DNA of 64,000 bases from Syntrophobacterales bacterium (GTDB lineage: Bacteria > Desulfobacterota > Desulfobaccia > Desulfobaccales > 0-14-0-80-60-11): NCBI GenBank assembly GCA_023229795.1, contig JALNYP010000003.1, positions 39,586-103,585 on the forward strand. The letters run 5' to 3'. Shown one piece after another: positions 9,622-18,177 of this stretch. The position numbers were made by a program, and so were the translations under genes. A model generated the notes under the pieces. It made no database searches. It was not told the origin of the DNA and saw only the letters and a list, made by a program, of their open reading frames with translations. The stretch's first letter is position 1; each line of letters begins with the position of its first letter.

Positions 9622-10713
9622 ATGGGTGCTAATGACAGGAGTGTCAGGGTTTACCAGGAGGAAGTTGAACGGCTCTTAAATTTGAAGTCCGAAGTCGATT
9701 ATCGGGGAGAACTGGCGGATTTTGCAGAAAATTATCGAACCTTAGGCTGGGTTTTGATGGCCTTGGACGCTACAGACGGTCATGATCTCGAGGTGGATTT
9801 CAGTCAGAAGGCGGAGACCTGGAGTGAGCAGTGGTGGGAACAGAGCCTGGCGGGACCCCGGATCAACCTGGGGGTCTGCACCGGCCGGCCCTCCCGGTTG
9901 ATGGTCCTGGAAGTTGCCAAGGGGCAAGGCGAAGCCCTCCTGGACTACTATGGAGAATGGCGGGCCCCCTGTGTGGCGGCCTTGGGGTCCGGCCGCGAGC
10001 AACACTTTTATGCCTGGCACCAAGCATCCCGCTTTGACGCCGTTTCTTGTTGGAAGACCCCGGATTTTGCCTGGTACGGCGAAGGCCAGGTGGTGTTGAT
10101 ACCGCCCTCCACAGACCCGGAAGGCCTGGAATCCTGGCGCTGGCTGACCCCGCCGTGGGAGAACCGGCCCCAGCCCCCCAGTTCGTCTTTGGGAAATTTT
10201 TTGCAGGAACACATCACGCGGCAGCCGCAGGCCAGACCGGGCGCCAACCTCTCCTGGCAGGAGGTCTATTGCCTGGTGTCACCGTATGAATCCCTCCTCC
10301 AGGCTATGATCTCGTCCCCGGCCACGATGGAACTCTATTATCAAGGGATTCTCCAGGCTGCCCGGGAGGTCGGGATCAGGCAACCCGAGATCCTCTTGCC
10401 GCTGCTGTGGCATGCCCCCCACGGCGATGCCCGTGAAAATTCCTGCCGCTGGGAATCCTTGATGAACCTGGTAGCCACGACCGCCGATCAATCGGCAGCC
10501 GCATCGCCTCCTGAAGAAGTTCCTTTTGACTTGATCCTGGACAATGCTATACATATTTTACAGGGAACTTCGGGCGACTGTGGGGCGGTTACGCCTGGCT
10601 CCGGTCCGCCCTGTTCCCCCAAGCGGGGCTCCTTGAAGCCGCTGGAGCCCGGGCCGACCCCCCGGCGGTCTTTTTCCAGCCGCGTACCTAAGAAAGAGTC
10701 AAGAAAATTTTAG
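9622..10713 (+). CDS. Prim-Pol-like (bifunctional primase/polymerase N-terminal-like) protein, active site degenerate
   Basis: A 363-residue protein whose first 200 residues follow the Prim-Pol layout: LGWVLMALD, a WW pair (EQWWEQS), INLGVCTGRPSRLMVLEVA, then SGREQHFYAW. In active family members the strand after TG carries a D-x-D metal site; here the residues are E97-V98-A99, so a catalytic carboxylate is lost. The later His (H128) is kept. The C-terminal third has no recognised domain and ends in a basic Pro/Arg-rich tail. It stands just upstream of the PAS/HD-GYP gene (13-bp gap), so the two may be co-expressed. A regulatory or nucleotide-binding role without polymerase activity is inference. 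Confidence 0.65.
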   Translation: MGANDRSVRVYQEEVERLLNLKSEVDYRGELADFAENYRTLGWVLMALDATDGHDLEVDFSQKAETWSEQWWEQSLAGPRINLGVCTGRPSRLMVLEVAKGQGEALLDYYGEWRAPCVAALGSGREQHFYAWHQASRFDAVSCWKTPDFAWYGEGQVVLIPPSTDPEGLESWRWLTPPWENRPQPPSSSLGNFLQEHITRQPQARPGANLSWQEVYCLVSPYESLLQAMISSPATMELYYQGILQAAREVGIRQPEILLPLLWHAPHGDARENSCRWESLMNLVATTADQSAAASPPEEVPFDLILDNAIHILQGTSGDCGAVTPGSGPPCSPKRGSLKPLEPGPTPRRSFSSRVPKKESRKF

Positions 10714-10726
10714 ACAGACCCGATAT

Positions 10727-12133
10727 ATGGGAAGGTTCCAGAGGGCGGTCGAAATGGATTTCGCGAACCCGGGAGAAACGCTAAGCATGTGGTGGACTCC
10801 GAAGGAAAAGGGCCGCAGGCCATTAGGGATTGTTAAGCAGTCTCGACAGGCGGAATCAACCACGGATGAGGATATGGATTTAACCAATCTTCTCAGAAAA
10901 TCCCCTGAGTTACCGGAGGACGAGAGCCCCGCGTCCTTGGAGGCTCCTGCCGCCGCGCCGGATTTTCCCGGCGCCGCCGGCGGTCCGGACTCGGCTCCCA
11001 CCGCGTCGGATGATGGCTTTTTGCCCGAACCGCCCCCTCCTCTGGATAAGATGGTGGAGGGCATTTCCACCTCGCTGCAGGACCTGAAAGCCGCCATGAG
11101 AGAGGTTCAGGTTCAGCCGAAGGCGGATTTGCCGCCGGAGATCAATCCTCCGGATGGCCGGGACCGCCAGTATCGGGACCTCTTTGATGAGGCCCCCGAA
11201 GGCTTTCTGGTGACCGACGGCCAGATGATCATCCAGGAGGGCAACCAGGCCGCCGCCAGCCTGCTCGAGGTGGGGCAGGATACCCTGCGGGGCCGGCCTT
11301 TGCTGCACTTCGTCGCCGAAGCCGACCGGGCCGCCTTCCAAGTCACTATGATCCAACTCCGGGAGGGCGGGGAGAAGCGGAATTGGCCCCTACGGCTGCA
11401 ACTCGAAGGCGGCGAACCTTTTTCCGTCTCGATCAGCGTTAGGGGCCAGCGGGACCGCCACGACCGGTTGCTGCGGCTGCTCTGGCTGCTCCGGGATGGC
11501 CGGGAGTCCAAAGCCGAAGAAGCGGCTCTGAAAACTCTTCTCAGCCAGATGAAGGCCAGCCTGTCCGGCGTCGTCAGGGCTTTCGCCGAAGCGGTGGAGA
11601 TGAAGGATCCCCAGACCGCGGACCACCAGAAGCGGGTGGCTTATCTGGCCGTCGCCATCGGCCGGGAAATGGGCTTTTCTCTCCACCGGATGGAAGGCAT
11701 CAAGATCATGGGGTGGCTCCATGATATCGGCAAAATTGCCGTTCCCACCGAGATCCTCAACAAGCCGGGGAAGATCAGCGACCCGGAATGTGAAATCATT
11801 AAAACCCATTGCCAGGTGGCCTATGAACTCTTGAGGGATATAGAATTCCCCTGGCCGGTACAGCAGGCCATTGTGCAGCATCACGAGAGGTTGGACGGCT
11901 CGGGCTATCCCGCCGGCCTGACGGATGCCGACATTATCCTGGAGGCCAGAATATTAGGAGTGGCGGACGTGGTGGAAGCCATGGTCTGTCCCCGGCCGTA
12001 CGGCCCGGCCCAGGGAATCGACCGGGCTCTGGAAGAAATCTATCAACAATCGGGTATTCTTTATGATCCCGAAGTAGTGAATATATGCCTAAAATTATTC
12101 GTGGAGAAGGGTTTCAAGTTCAACGGCGAATGA
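10727..12133 (+). CDS. PAS and HD-GYP domain protein, probable cyclic-di-GMP phosphodiesterase
   Basis: A 468-residue protein. The first 140 residues are low-complexity (Pro/Ala/acidic) with a short helical segment. A PAS domain covers about 145-260. The HD-GYP domain (about 275-465) has H...HD with HD at residues 332-333 (WLHDIGKIAVP), HHERLDGSGYP near 385-396 and a later VADVVEAM. These are the metal ligands and GYP signature of c-di-GMP hydrolases. Translation may begin further in, at ATG 10787 or 10875, as no strong ribosome site marks 10727. A GEMM riboswitch upstream of an exported protein gene at 50881 shows that the same second messenger class is read elsewhere in this genome. Confidence 0.9.
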   Translation: MGRFQRAVEMDFANPGETLSMWWTPKEKGRRPLGIVKQSRQAESTTDEDMDLTNLLRKSPELPEDESPASLEAPAAAPDFPGAAGGPDSAPTASDDGFLPEPPPPLDKMVEGISTSLQDLKAAMREVQVQPKADLPPEINPPDGRDRQYRDLFDEAPEGFLVTDGQMIIQEGNQAAASLLEVGQDTLRGRPLLHFVAEADRAAFQVTMIQLREGGEKRNWPLRLQLEGGEPFSVSISVRGQRDRHDRLLRLLWLLRDGRESKAEEAALKTLLSQMKASLSGVVRAFAEAVEMKDPQTADHQKRVAYLAVAIGREMGFSLHRMEGIKIMGWLHDIGKIAVPTEILNKPGKISDPECEIIKTHCQVAYELLRDIEFPWPVQQAIVQHHERLDGSGYPAGLTDADIILEARILGVADVVEAMVCPRPYGPAQGIDRALEEIYQQSGILYDPEVVNICLKLFVEKGFKFNGE

Positions 12134-12172
12134 AGATCATGATGCTAAGCCGGCAGCGCGGGAAAATTTGAC

Positions 12173-13273
12173 ATGTCCGACCACCCGGAGCCCAGAGACC
12201 TGGAAGCGGTACTGGCCAAATTAGAGACGGAGTGGCAGGAATTGGCCGCTCTCCTGAAAAGCCAGGCCCAGCCGCAGACGCGGGTCATTGAGGCCGAAAA
12301 AATTGTGCTCCGGGATGCCGCGGGCAAGAGTCGAGGCAGGATTAGCGTCAATACAGATGGTTCGGCCGACCTGATCCTGACCGACGGCGACGGCCAGGCC
12401 TGGGCCCGGCTGGGGATCAACCAGGACGGCGAAGCCTCTCTCCAACTGCACGATCGGCATGGCGAGGTCAGTTACCAGGTGCCGGCCGCTTCCGCCCTGC
12501 CGGGGTCCGAAACGGCCATACCGGCCTCGACCCCGGATGAACTCCCCGCGGCCCCGCCTCCTGCCACCGAGCCTGACCCGGTCCGGGTCCGCCTCGAGAA
12601 GTTGGAGCGCCGGTATCGGCGCCAGCGGGTTTTTGGCGGCCTCATGCTGGGGCTGGTGCTCGTGCTGCTGGCCACTCAGGCCCTCTTGCTGGACCGTTTT
12701 TTCTGGCGGCAGGGGCCGCTGGAGGTGGAAAGCCTGGAGGTGCGCGATCGTCTGGGCGGCCTCCGGGCCCGGCTGGGAGAGCAGAACGGCAAGGTGCTGC
12801 TCGATCTGTGGGATCGCCAGGGCCAGCGCCGCGCCGGGCTGGGCCTCGGGCCCGAGGGCTCTCCCGACTTGACTTTCTACGACCGGGGCCAGCCCCGAGC
12901 CGAGCTGAAACTCGGCCCCCAGGGGGAGCCGCAATTTAACCTCTACTCTAAGTTGCAGAATCCGGGCCGGACCGAGACCAACACGACCGGGGACTTGGCC
13001 AATCAGGAGGCCCAGATAGGGGTCACCGCCGGAACCGAAGATGATACTCTGGCCAGCGTCCCGGCCAATGAGGCCGAGGTCAAAGAGGCGGCAGTCGAAC
13101 CGGAGGCCGTTTACGTGGGTTCCAAGACTTCCAACAAGTATCACTACCCCGCCTGCCGGTGGGTGAAACAGATCAGGCCGGAAAGTTTGATGAAGTTCAA
13201 GTCGGTGCAAGACGCCCGGGAACACCGCCACTATATTCCGTGTCCCGAGTGCCGGCCGCCCCGAGCCGATTAA
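12173..13273 (+). CDS. Membrane-anchored protein with beta-repeat segments and a C-terminal Ada-like zinc-binding domain
   Basis: A 366-residue protein. The first part (to about 110) carries short beta-strand repeats of the type GRISVNTDGSADLILTDGDG. A single transmembrane helix (GGLMLGLVLVLLATQALLL) lies near residues 157-176. After it the same repeat type returns (RLGGLRARLGEQNGKVLLDL, then RRAGLGLGPEGSPDLTFYD). The C-terminus (about 318-363) reads YVGSKTSNKYHYPACRW and YIPCPECRPP, the Cys pattern of the Ada metal-binding domain seen in exported nucleases and adhesins. The family is unknown to me. A partner gene with membrane helices follows 92 bp downstream. Confidence 0.75.
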   Translation: MSDHPEPRDLEAVLAKLETEWQELAALLKSQAQPQTRVIEAEKIVLRDAAGKSRGRISVNTDGSADLILTDGDGQAWARLGINQDGEASLQLHDRHGEVSYQVPAASALPGSETAIPASTPDELPAAPPPATEPDPVRVRLEKLERRYRRQRVFGGLMLGLVLVLLATQALLLDRFFWRQGPLEVESLEVRDRLGGLRARLGEQNGKVLLDLWDRQGQRRAGLGLGPEGSPDLTFYDRGQPRAELKLGPQGEPQFNLYSKLQNPGRTETNTTGDLANQEAQIGVTAGTEDDTLASVPANEAEVKEAAVEPEAVYVGSKTSNKYHYPACRWVKQIRPESLMKFKSVQDAREHRHYIPCPECRPPRAD

Positions 13274-13365
13274 GTGAGTTCACCCGGGGAGATCCGGCCG
13301 GAAAACCTGAACTGGGGGCGGTAGGCGCCGCCGGTGCGATGCCCCCGGCGCACGTGGAGGAAACC

Positions 13366-13980
13366 ATGACTCAGACTCAGTTGACAGAAACCAAAGTCGA
13401 TTTGGAGACGTTAGGCGTCTGGTTGGAATTAGAGGCCCCGGCTAGCCAAAAACTTCGGCGGCTGCCGGTGACGGTGCTGACCCTGGCGGGAGAAATTGTC
13501 ACCCTGGAGATTAATCACCCTTGGCTCCGGCTCCCGGAAGACAGCTTGAAGGGCCTGAAAGGCAGGCTGCGCCTCGAAACCGGGGAGGCTAACGAATCCC
13601 GCCAGTTTGACGGGGTCGTCACCTCGGCTATGTTCTCTGCGGAGAGCCAGGCTAAACCCACCCTCGGGTTGAAATTGGCCAACCCCTCTCCGGACTGTCG
13701 CAAGGTCTTGGAGGACTTGATGTCCCATGCCACCGGGGACCTCCGCGACCTGTGGGACCGCTGGGACGAGGCGCACCTAAACCCTCGGAGCGGTCTTTCC
13801 CCAAATAAGCTTTACGGCTGGGTCCTGGCGGCGGTTCTGTCCGGTTGGTTTCTTTCTCTGGTAAGTGGGCCGTTCCTCCAAAGATTGGGCAACGGCATCG
13901 TGTGCCTCAGCAGCCTGGTCGGCGCGGCTTATTGTGTAAAATCCTTGTATCAGAAAAGGCAGCTGGCTCGGCAGGGTTGA
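13366..13980 (+). CDS. Hypothetical protein with two C-terminal membrane helices
   Basis: A 204-residue protein. The ATG at 13366 has GGAGG six bases before it. An in-frame start at 13159 is rejected because it would overlap the previous gene by 115 bp. The N-terminal 120 residues form a beta-rich domain (RLPVTVLTLAGEIVTLEI, then FDGVVTSAMFSAESQ, then TLGLKLANPSPDCRKVLEDL), which resembles a PilZ-like barrel in layout but lacks the RxxxR and D/NxSxxG motifs, so I do not name it so. Residues about 148-190 form two hydrophobic helices. It may act with the preceding membrane protein. Confidence 0.65.
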   Translation: MTQTQLTETKVDLETLGVWLELEAPASQKLRRLPVTVLTLAGEIVTLEINHPWLRLPEDSLKGLKGRLRLETGEANESRQFDGVVTSAMFSAESQAKPTLGLKLANPSPDCRKVLEDLMSHATGDLRDLWDRWDEAHLNPRSGLSPNKLYGWVLAAVLSGWFLSLVSGPFLQRLGNGIVCLSSLVGAAYCVKSLYQKRQLARQG

Positions 13981-14312
13981 GGCCCGGCCTGGATTTGATC
14001 CGGGCGCCCGCCCCCTGGCGGGCGCAACCCGCCCTGCTATCAAACTGCCGAAATAATCTCAGCCCGAAATTGTCATCTTGAACGAACCGGCTGAGAACAC
14101 GAAATTATTAGCCGGGCTCAGAGTAAGCATTCTTCCCGGAAAAGCCTTCCCATTCCCTGTTAAGGCATACGTTTCCACCCCGTACCCTCCTGCGATCAAC
14201 CGCGGGCTGCCGCAGCCGCGTGCCTGTGCGGCCTCGCCCTTTTTCCTTGCCAGATGCTGCATCCTTCGGATAACTTTATAAATTCGAGGACCGATCCGCG
14301 ACTTGGAGCGCC
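13981..14312. other. Intergenic region before livH
   Basis: No credible gene. The start of the liv/ior gene group lies at its right end. I see no clear promoter consensus or hairpin with a T-run. Confidence 0.4.
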
Positions 14313-15185
14313 ATGGGCAGCCTGCACGACCTCATCCAGTTCATCTTTGCCGGGTTGACCGGCGGGGCCATCTACGCCCTGGTGGCCCTGGGTTTCGGGG
14401 TGGTGCACAACACCATGGGGATTGTCAATTTCACTCAGGTGGATTTCGTCACCCTGGGGGGTATGATCCTATACAGCGCCCTGGTGACCGCCGGCCTCCC
14501 CATGGCCCCGGCTTTGGCGGTCGCGGTGCTCGGGGTGACCCTGTTGGCCGCCCTGGTGGAGGTCATCGGCATCCGGCCGTCCCGCTCCGGCAGCCACCTA
14601 GTGCTGATCTTTCTGACCATCGGACTCTCCATCATCTTGAGGGGGGCCATGAAGGTCATCTGGGGCAAAAACCGCATGGCGGTGCCGCCCTTGTCCGGGG
14701 AGGCGCCGCTGCATCTGGCCGGGGCCGCCATCCTGCCCCAGACCCTGTGGATTCTGGCCCTCACCGCGCTGGCCATCATCGGGCTGGTGCTGTTTTTCCG
14801 CAAAACCAGCCTGGGACTGGCCATGCGGGGGGTGGCCGCCAACCCCGCCGCCGCGGCGGTGGTGGGGCTCAAGGTCTGGCGGGTCAAGGCCGCCAGTTTC
14901 GCCCTGGCCGGTGCCCTGGGGGGCCTGGCCGGCTGCCTGGTGACGCCCATCACCACGCTTTCCTACGATGTGGGCGTGCTCCTGGGTCTCAAGGGCTTTG
15001 CCGCGGCCATCCTCGGCGGCTTCGGCTCCTTTCCGGGGGCCATTCTGGGCGGCCTCATCCTGGGCTTGCTGGAAAGCCTGGGCGCAGCCTACATCAGCAG
15101 CGCCTACAAAGACGTCATCGCCTTCGTGGTGCTGCTCCTGGTCCTGTTCATCCGGCCCCGGGGGCTGTTGGGGGGAGAAGGGTAG
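14313..15185 (+). CDS. livH: Branched-chain amino-acid ABC transporter permease LivH
   Basis: A 290-residue inner-membrane permease of the HAAT ABC importer family. It begins with FIFAGLTGGAIYALVALGFG and contains the family's TIGLS, GLAMRGVAANP and GGLAGCLVTPI regions spread over about eight hydrophobic helices. It ends with VLFIRPRGLLGGEG, as LivH proteins do. With LivM (19153) and LivG (20551) on the same strand it forms most of a branched-chain amino-acid importer. LivF and the periplasmic binding protein are not in the window. The last 88 bases recur, diverged, at 15585-15672. Confidence 0.95.
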   Translation: MGSLHDLIQFIFAGLTGGAIYALVALGFGVVHNTMGIVNFTQVDFVTLGGMILYSALVTAGLPMAPALAVAVLGVTLLAALVEVIGIRPSRSGSHLVLIFLTIGLSIILRGAMKVIWGKNRMAVPPLSGEAPLHLAGAAILPQTLWILALTALAIIGLVLFFRKTSLGLAMRGVAANPAAAAVVGLKVWRVKAASFALAGALGGLAGCLVTPITTLSYDVGVLLGLKGFAAAILGGFGSFPGAILGGLILGLLESLGAAYISSAYKDVIAFVVLLLVLFIRPRGLLGGEG

Positions 15186-15235
15186 GGGACGGTGCGCCTG
15201 GCGCTCCAACCTGCACTTGCTTAAAGGCAAAATCG

Positions 15236-15580
15236 ATGCTACCCACCATAAAATTTGTTTTGATCATGTTAAGCTTTACCCTGTTGGCCGGCTTTTTTAT
15301 TGTGCCGACCCGGACTATGCCCGATCATGGCGTCGTGCTGCTCGATGACCAAAACCATACTTACGTATCGCCAAGTTGCGCTGACCGGGAAAAGAAAGAT
15401 TATCGTCCGGCCCGGGCGGCAGAGGCGCGTAAGTTGAGCTATGAGCCGGATAAGCAATGCCAGGCTAAAGGGGGATTCAACCAGGACGGCCGCTCCATTA
15501 CCGGCAACTTCTTAGTGCGTCTGGGACTGCTGCCGCCCCTGCCCAGCCGCTGGAACCCCGACGGCACCTGGAATTGGTAA
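15236..15580 (+). CDS. Small exported or membrane-anchored hypothetical protein inserted behind livH
   Basis: A 114-residue protein from ATG 15236. The N-terminus KFVLIMLSFTLLAGFFIV is a signal peptide or membrane anchor. The rest is polar, with two cysteines (SPSCAD, DKQCQAK), and ends in LPPLPSRWNPDGTWNW. I do not recognise the family. It sits between the true end of livH and a diverged second copy of the livH tail, so it appears to have been brought in by an insertion or a tandem duplication. No strong ribosome site precedes it (AAAGGCAAAATCG). Confidence 0.55.
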   Translation: MLPTIKFVLIMLSFTLLAGFFIVPTRTMPDHGVVLLDDQNHTYVSPSCADREKKDYRPARAAEARKLSYEPDKQCQAKGGFNQDGRSITGNFLVRLGLLPPLPSRWNPDGTWNW

Positions 15581-15584
15581 GGCG

Positions 15585-15672
15585 CAGCGCCTGGAAAGAC
15601 ATCATCGCCTTCGTGGTGCTGCTCCCGGTCCTGTTCATCCGGTCGCAGGGCTTTTTGGGCGGAAAGGGGTAA
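15585..15672 (+). pseudogene. Duplicated 3' remnant of livH
   Basis: This 88-base stretch aligns without gaps to the end of livH (15098-15185). It reads WKDIIAFVVLLPVLFIR and then SQGFLGGKG, followed by a stop, against YKDVIAFVVLLLVLFIR and PRGLLGGEG in livH. It has no start and lacks the rest of the permease. Confidence 0.85.
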
Positions 15673-15785
15673 GAGAGAGGAGAAAGGCTTTAGGGGGAGG
15701 TGGCAAGAGCAATACTGAGACACAATGGTCGGCACTAATCCACTCCCTTGGATTTGACCTTCGCTAAGAGGATAATGAAGGAAAA

Positions 15786-16079
15786 ATGCCTATTAGCTGC
15801 AGAGAGATAATATTCAGTGGACACGCGGTGCAGCGCATGTTCCAACGCGGCCTGACAGTCAAAGAAGTTCAAGAAGTCATTGAAGACGGTGATATTATAA
15901 CTGACTATCCGGATGATGTGCCTTTCCCCAGTTATCTTATGCTGCATTGGATTAACGATCGTCCTATTCATGTGGTCTTGGCATTGGATGCGGAGAATCA
16001 AAGATGTCTGGTGGTGACCGCGTACGTGCCGCATCTGTCCCAATGGCACCCTGACTTTAGAACCCGGAGGAAGCCATGA
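15786..16079 (+). CDS. DUF4258-type protein, probable toxin of a toxin-antitoxin pair
   Basis: A 97-residue protein of the DUF4258 type: FSGHAVQRMFQRGLTVKEV near the N-terminus, then VIEDGDIITDYPDD and PIHVVLALD and VVTAYVP. This His/Arg-rich small fold is common in type II toxins of the RelE/MqsR sort. The next gene encodes a YgiT-type zinc-finger protein, whose ATG overlaps this stop by four bases (ATGA). Toxin-before-antitoxin order matches MqsRA-like modules. Toxin activity is inferred from family and pairing only. It lies in the liv/ior gene group and may have been inserted there. Confidence 0.8.
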   Translation: MPISCREIIFSGHAVQRMFQRGLTVKEVQEVIEDGDIITDYPDDVPFPSYLMLHWINDRPIHVVLALDAENQRCLVVTAYVPHLSQWHPDFRTRRKP

Positions 16080-16300
16080 AGTGCGCCATTTGCCGCCAGG
16101 GGGAAACCAGTCCAGGTTTGGTCACGGTCCTTCTTCAACGCGGTGAGACCAGCGTTATTTTTAAACAGGTGCCCGCCGAAGTTTGTGAGAATTGCGGAGA
16201 ATATTATTTGACCCAGGCGGTCACCGAGCAGTTACTGGTTCGGGCGGAAGAAGCCGTCAAGAAGGGGGCCGAAGTGGAGATTCTCAGGTATGCCGCCTGA
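16076..16300 (+). CDS. YgiT-type zinc-finger protein, probable antitoxin
   Basis: A 74-residue protein with two CxxC pairs (CAIC at residues 3-6 and CENC about 38-41) that would bind one zinc, as in the N-terminal domain of MqsA. The family's usual GEYYL segment follows. The C-terminal DNA-binding helix-turn-helix of full MqsA is missing; YgiT-type antitoxins paired with DUF4258 toxins normally have this short form. A GGAGG ribosome site lies inside the end of the toxin gene, giving tight coupling. Confidence 0.85.
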   Translation: MKCAICRQGETSPGLVTVLLQRGETSVIFKQVPAEVCENCGEYYLTQAVTEQLLVRAEEAVKKGAEVEILRYAA

Positions 16301-16342
16301 GACCGCTCGATTAGGCACTTAGAGATGAGGTAACCGAAAAAG

Positions 16343-18175
16343 TTGAGTAAAAACCAACAACGCATCCTCATGGGCAACGAGGCCATCGGGCGGGGGATTG
16401 TGGAGGCCGGCTGCACCGTGGCGACCTCGTACCCCGGCACCCCGGCCTCCGAGATTTTGCCCTCCGTGGTGGCCTTTGCCAAAGAGACCGGGGCCCCGGT
16501 CTATGCCGAGTGGTCGGTGAACGAAAAGGTGGCCTTCGAAGTGGCGCTGGCCAACTCCATGAGCGGCCGCCGTTCCGCGGTCTCCATGAAGCAGGTGGGG
16601 CTAAACGTCGCCTCCGACCCCTTTCTGCGGGCCGCCTACCTGGGGGTCAAGGGCGGGCTGGTGGTCATCAGCGCGGACGACCCCGGGCCCCACAGCTCCC
16701 AGACCGAACAGGACAGCCGCTTTTTCGCCATGTTCGCCAAGGTGCCGGTGCTGGACCCGGTCAGCCCCCGGGAGGCCAAGGCCATGGTGGGCCGGGCCCT
16801 GGAGCTGTCGGAACGCTATGAGATCCCGGTCATGGTGCGGCCCACCACCCGGGTCTGCCACGCCCGGCAAAACCTCGCCTGCGGGCCGCCACAGATCCTG
16901 GACCGCCCGGCCCACTTCGTCAAGGACCCCCGGCGCTGGTGCGCCACGCCTTTGTTCGTCCTGGAGTTGCACCGGCTCTTGAACGACAAGATCGGCCAGA
17001 TCGCCGCGGCCCCGGAGTTCGCACCGCAGCTCACCAGGGGGGACGGCTCTTTCCCCGGCGCCTGTATCATCGCTGCCGGGGTGGCCTGGGCCCATACCGC
17101 GGACTGGCTGGCGGAGCTGGGCCTCCTGGGGCGGATCGATTTCTACCAGGTGGCCATGCCGTATCCCTTAAACCGCGATTTCATCAAGAAGATAAATTCC
17201 CAGTATAAACAAGCCTTGGTCCTCGAAGAGACCTATCCGGTCATCGAACTGCAACTGGGCGGCGCCCGGGTCCAGGGCCGCGCCTCGGGGACGGTCCCCC
17301 AGGCCGGTGAGCTCACCCCCGACGTTATCCTGCCGGTGTTGGAGGCCTTCCTGGAGCTGCCGCCCCGACCTGCGCTTCAGCCTCCCGCCGGCGGCGACCG
17401 GCCCACTCTATGTGCCGGCTGCGCCCACCGGGCGGCCTTCTATGCCATCCGGGAGACTTTCCCCGGGGGGATCTTCCCCAGCGATATCGGCTGCTACACC
17501 CTGGGCCTGAACCTGGGCGCGGTGGACACCTGCCACTGCATGGGCGCAGGGATCAGCCAGGCCGCAGGGTTCTACCGGGCTTACGCCGCCGGTGCGGGAA
17601 ACCTTCCCACCATTGTGGCCACCATCGGGGATTCCACCTTTTTCCATGCGGGCATTCCGGCCTTGCTGAACGCGGTCTTTAGTCAGGCCCACTTCATCCT
17701 GGTGATCCTGGACAACGCCACTACGGCCATGACCGGCCATCAGCCCACTCCGCAGGTGGGCCTTACCGCCACCGGCGAGGCGGGCCACGCGGTACTCATC
17801 AGCGATCTGGTGCGGGCCTGCGGGGTCGGGTTCCTGCGGGAGGCCGACCCCTACGACCTGCCTGCCTTTATGGACCTGCTCAAGTCCGCCGACGTCTTCT
17901 GCCGCAGCCCCGAAGGCGGGGTGGCGGTGGTCATTGCCAAGCATCCGTGCCTGCTGGACAAAGAAGCCCGGAAGGCTCAGCCGGCTTACTCCATGTGCGT
18001 CACCGAGGATTGCACCGGCTGCCGCCACTGCCTGGACGACTTCGAGTGCCCGGCCCTGTCCCCGGACGAAGCGGACGGCCGGGTGACCATCGACGGGGTG
18101 CGCTGTGTGGGCTGTGGGGTCTGCGTCCACGTCTGCCCCGAGGGGGCGATTAAGGCCAGTTTAACAAAGGGATAA
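16343..18175 (+). CDS. iorA: Indolepyruvate:ferredoxin oxidoreductase, alpha subunit
   Basis: A 610-residue enzyme subunit. IorAB oxidatively decarboxylates aryl-pyruvates to aryl-acetyl-CoA with ferredoxin, in anaerobic amino-acid breakdown. The N-terminal half is the pyrimidine-binding domain (MGNEAIGRGIVEAG, TSYPGTPASEI, and EWSVNEKVAFEVA). The C-terminal half is the TPP domain (CAGCAHRA, SDIGCYTLG, ATIGDSTFFHAG). The last 60 residues hold two ferredoxin-type Cys clusters (CTGCRHCLDDFECP and CVGCGVCVHVCP). The start is a TTG at 16343; an ATG at 16370 is the alternative. iorB follows after 2 bases. Confidence 0.96.
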   Translation: MSKNQQRILMGNEAIGRGIVEAGCTVATSYPGTPASEILPSVVAFAKETGAPVYAEWSVNEKVAFEVALANSMSGRRSAVSMKQVGLNVASDPFLRAAYLGVKGGLVVISADDPGPHSSQTEQDSRFFAMFAKVPVLDPVSPREAKAMVGRALELSERYEIPVMVRPTTRVCHARQNLACGPPQILDRPAHFVKDPRRWCATPLFVLELHRLLNDKIGQIAAAPEFAPQLTRGDGSFPGACIIAAGVAWAHTADWLAELGLLGRIDFYQVAMPYPLNRDFIKKINSQYKQALVLEETYPVIELQLGGARVQGRASGTVPQAGELTPDVILPVLEAFLELPPRPALQPPAGGDRPTLCAGCAHRAAFYAIRETFPGGIFPSDIGCYTLGLNLGAVDTCHCMGAGISQAAGFYRAYAAGAGNLPTIVATIGDSTFFHAGIPALLNAVFSQAHFILVILDNATTAMTGHQPTPQVGLTATGEAGHAVLISDLVRACGVGFLREADPYDLPAFMDLLKSADVFCRSPEGGVAVVIAKHPCLLDKEARKAQPAYSMCVTEDCTGCRHCLDDFECPALSPDEADGRVTIDGVRCVGCGVCVHVCPEGAIKASLTKG

Positions 18176-18177
18176 CC

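Noticed and set aside
13159..13365. Longer start for the gene ending at 13980
   Set aside because: It would overlap the conserved zinc-domain end of the preceding gene by 115 bp; ATG 13366 has a consensus ribosome site.
14303..15235. Frame overlapping livH that runs into the 114-residue gene
   Set aside because: Only the part from ATG 15236 has plausible composition and a signal anchor; the earlier part is a shifted reading of livH.
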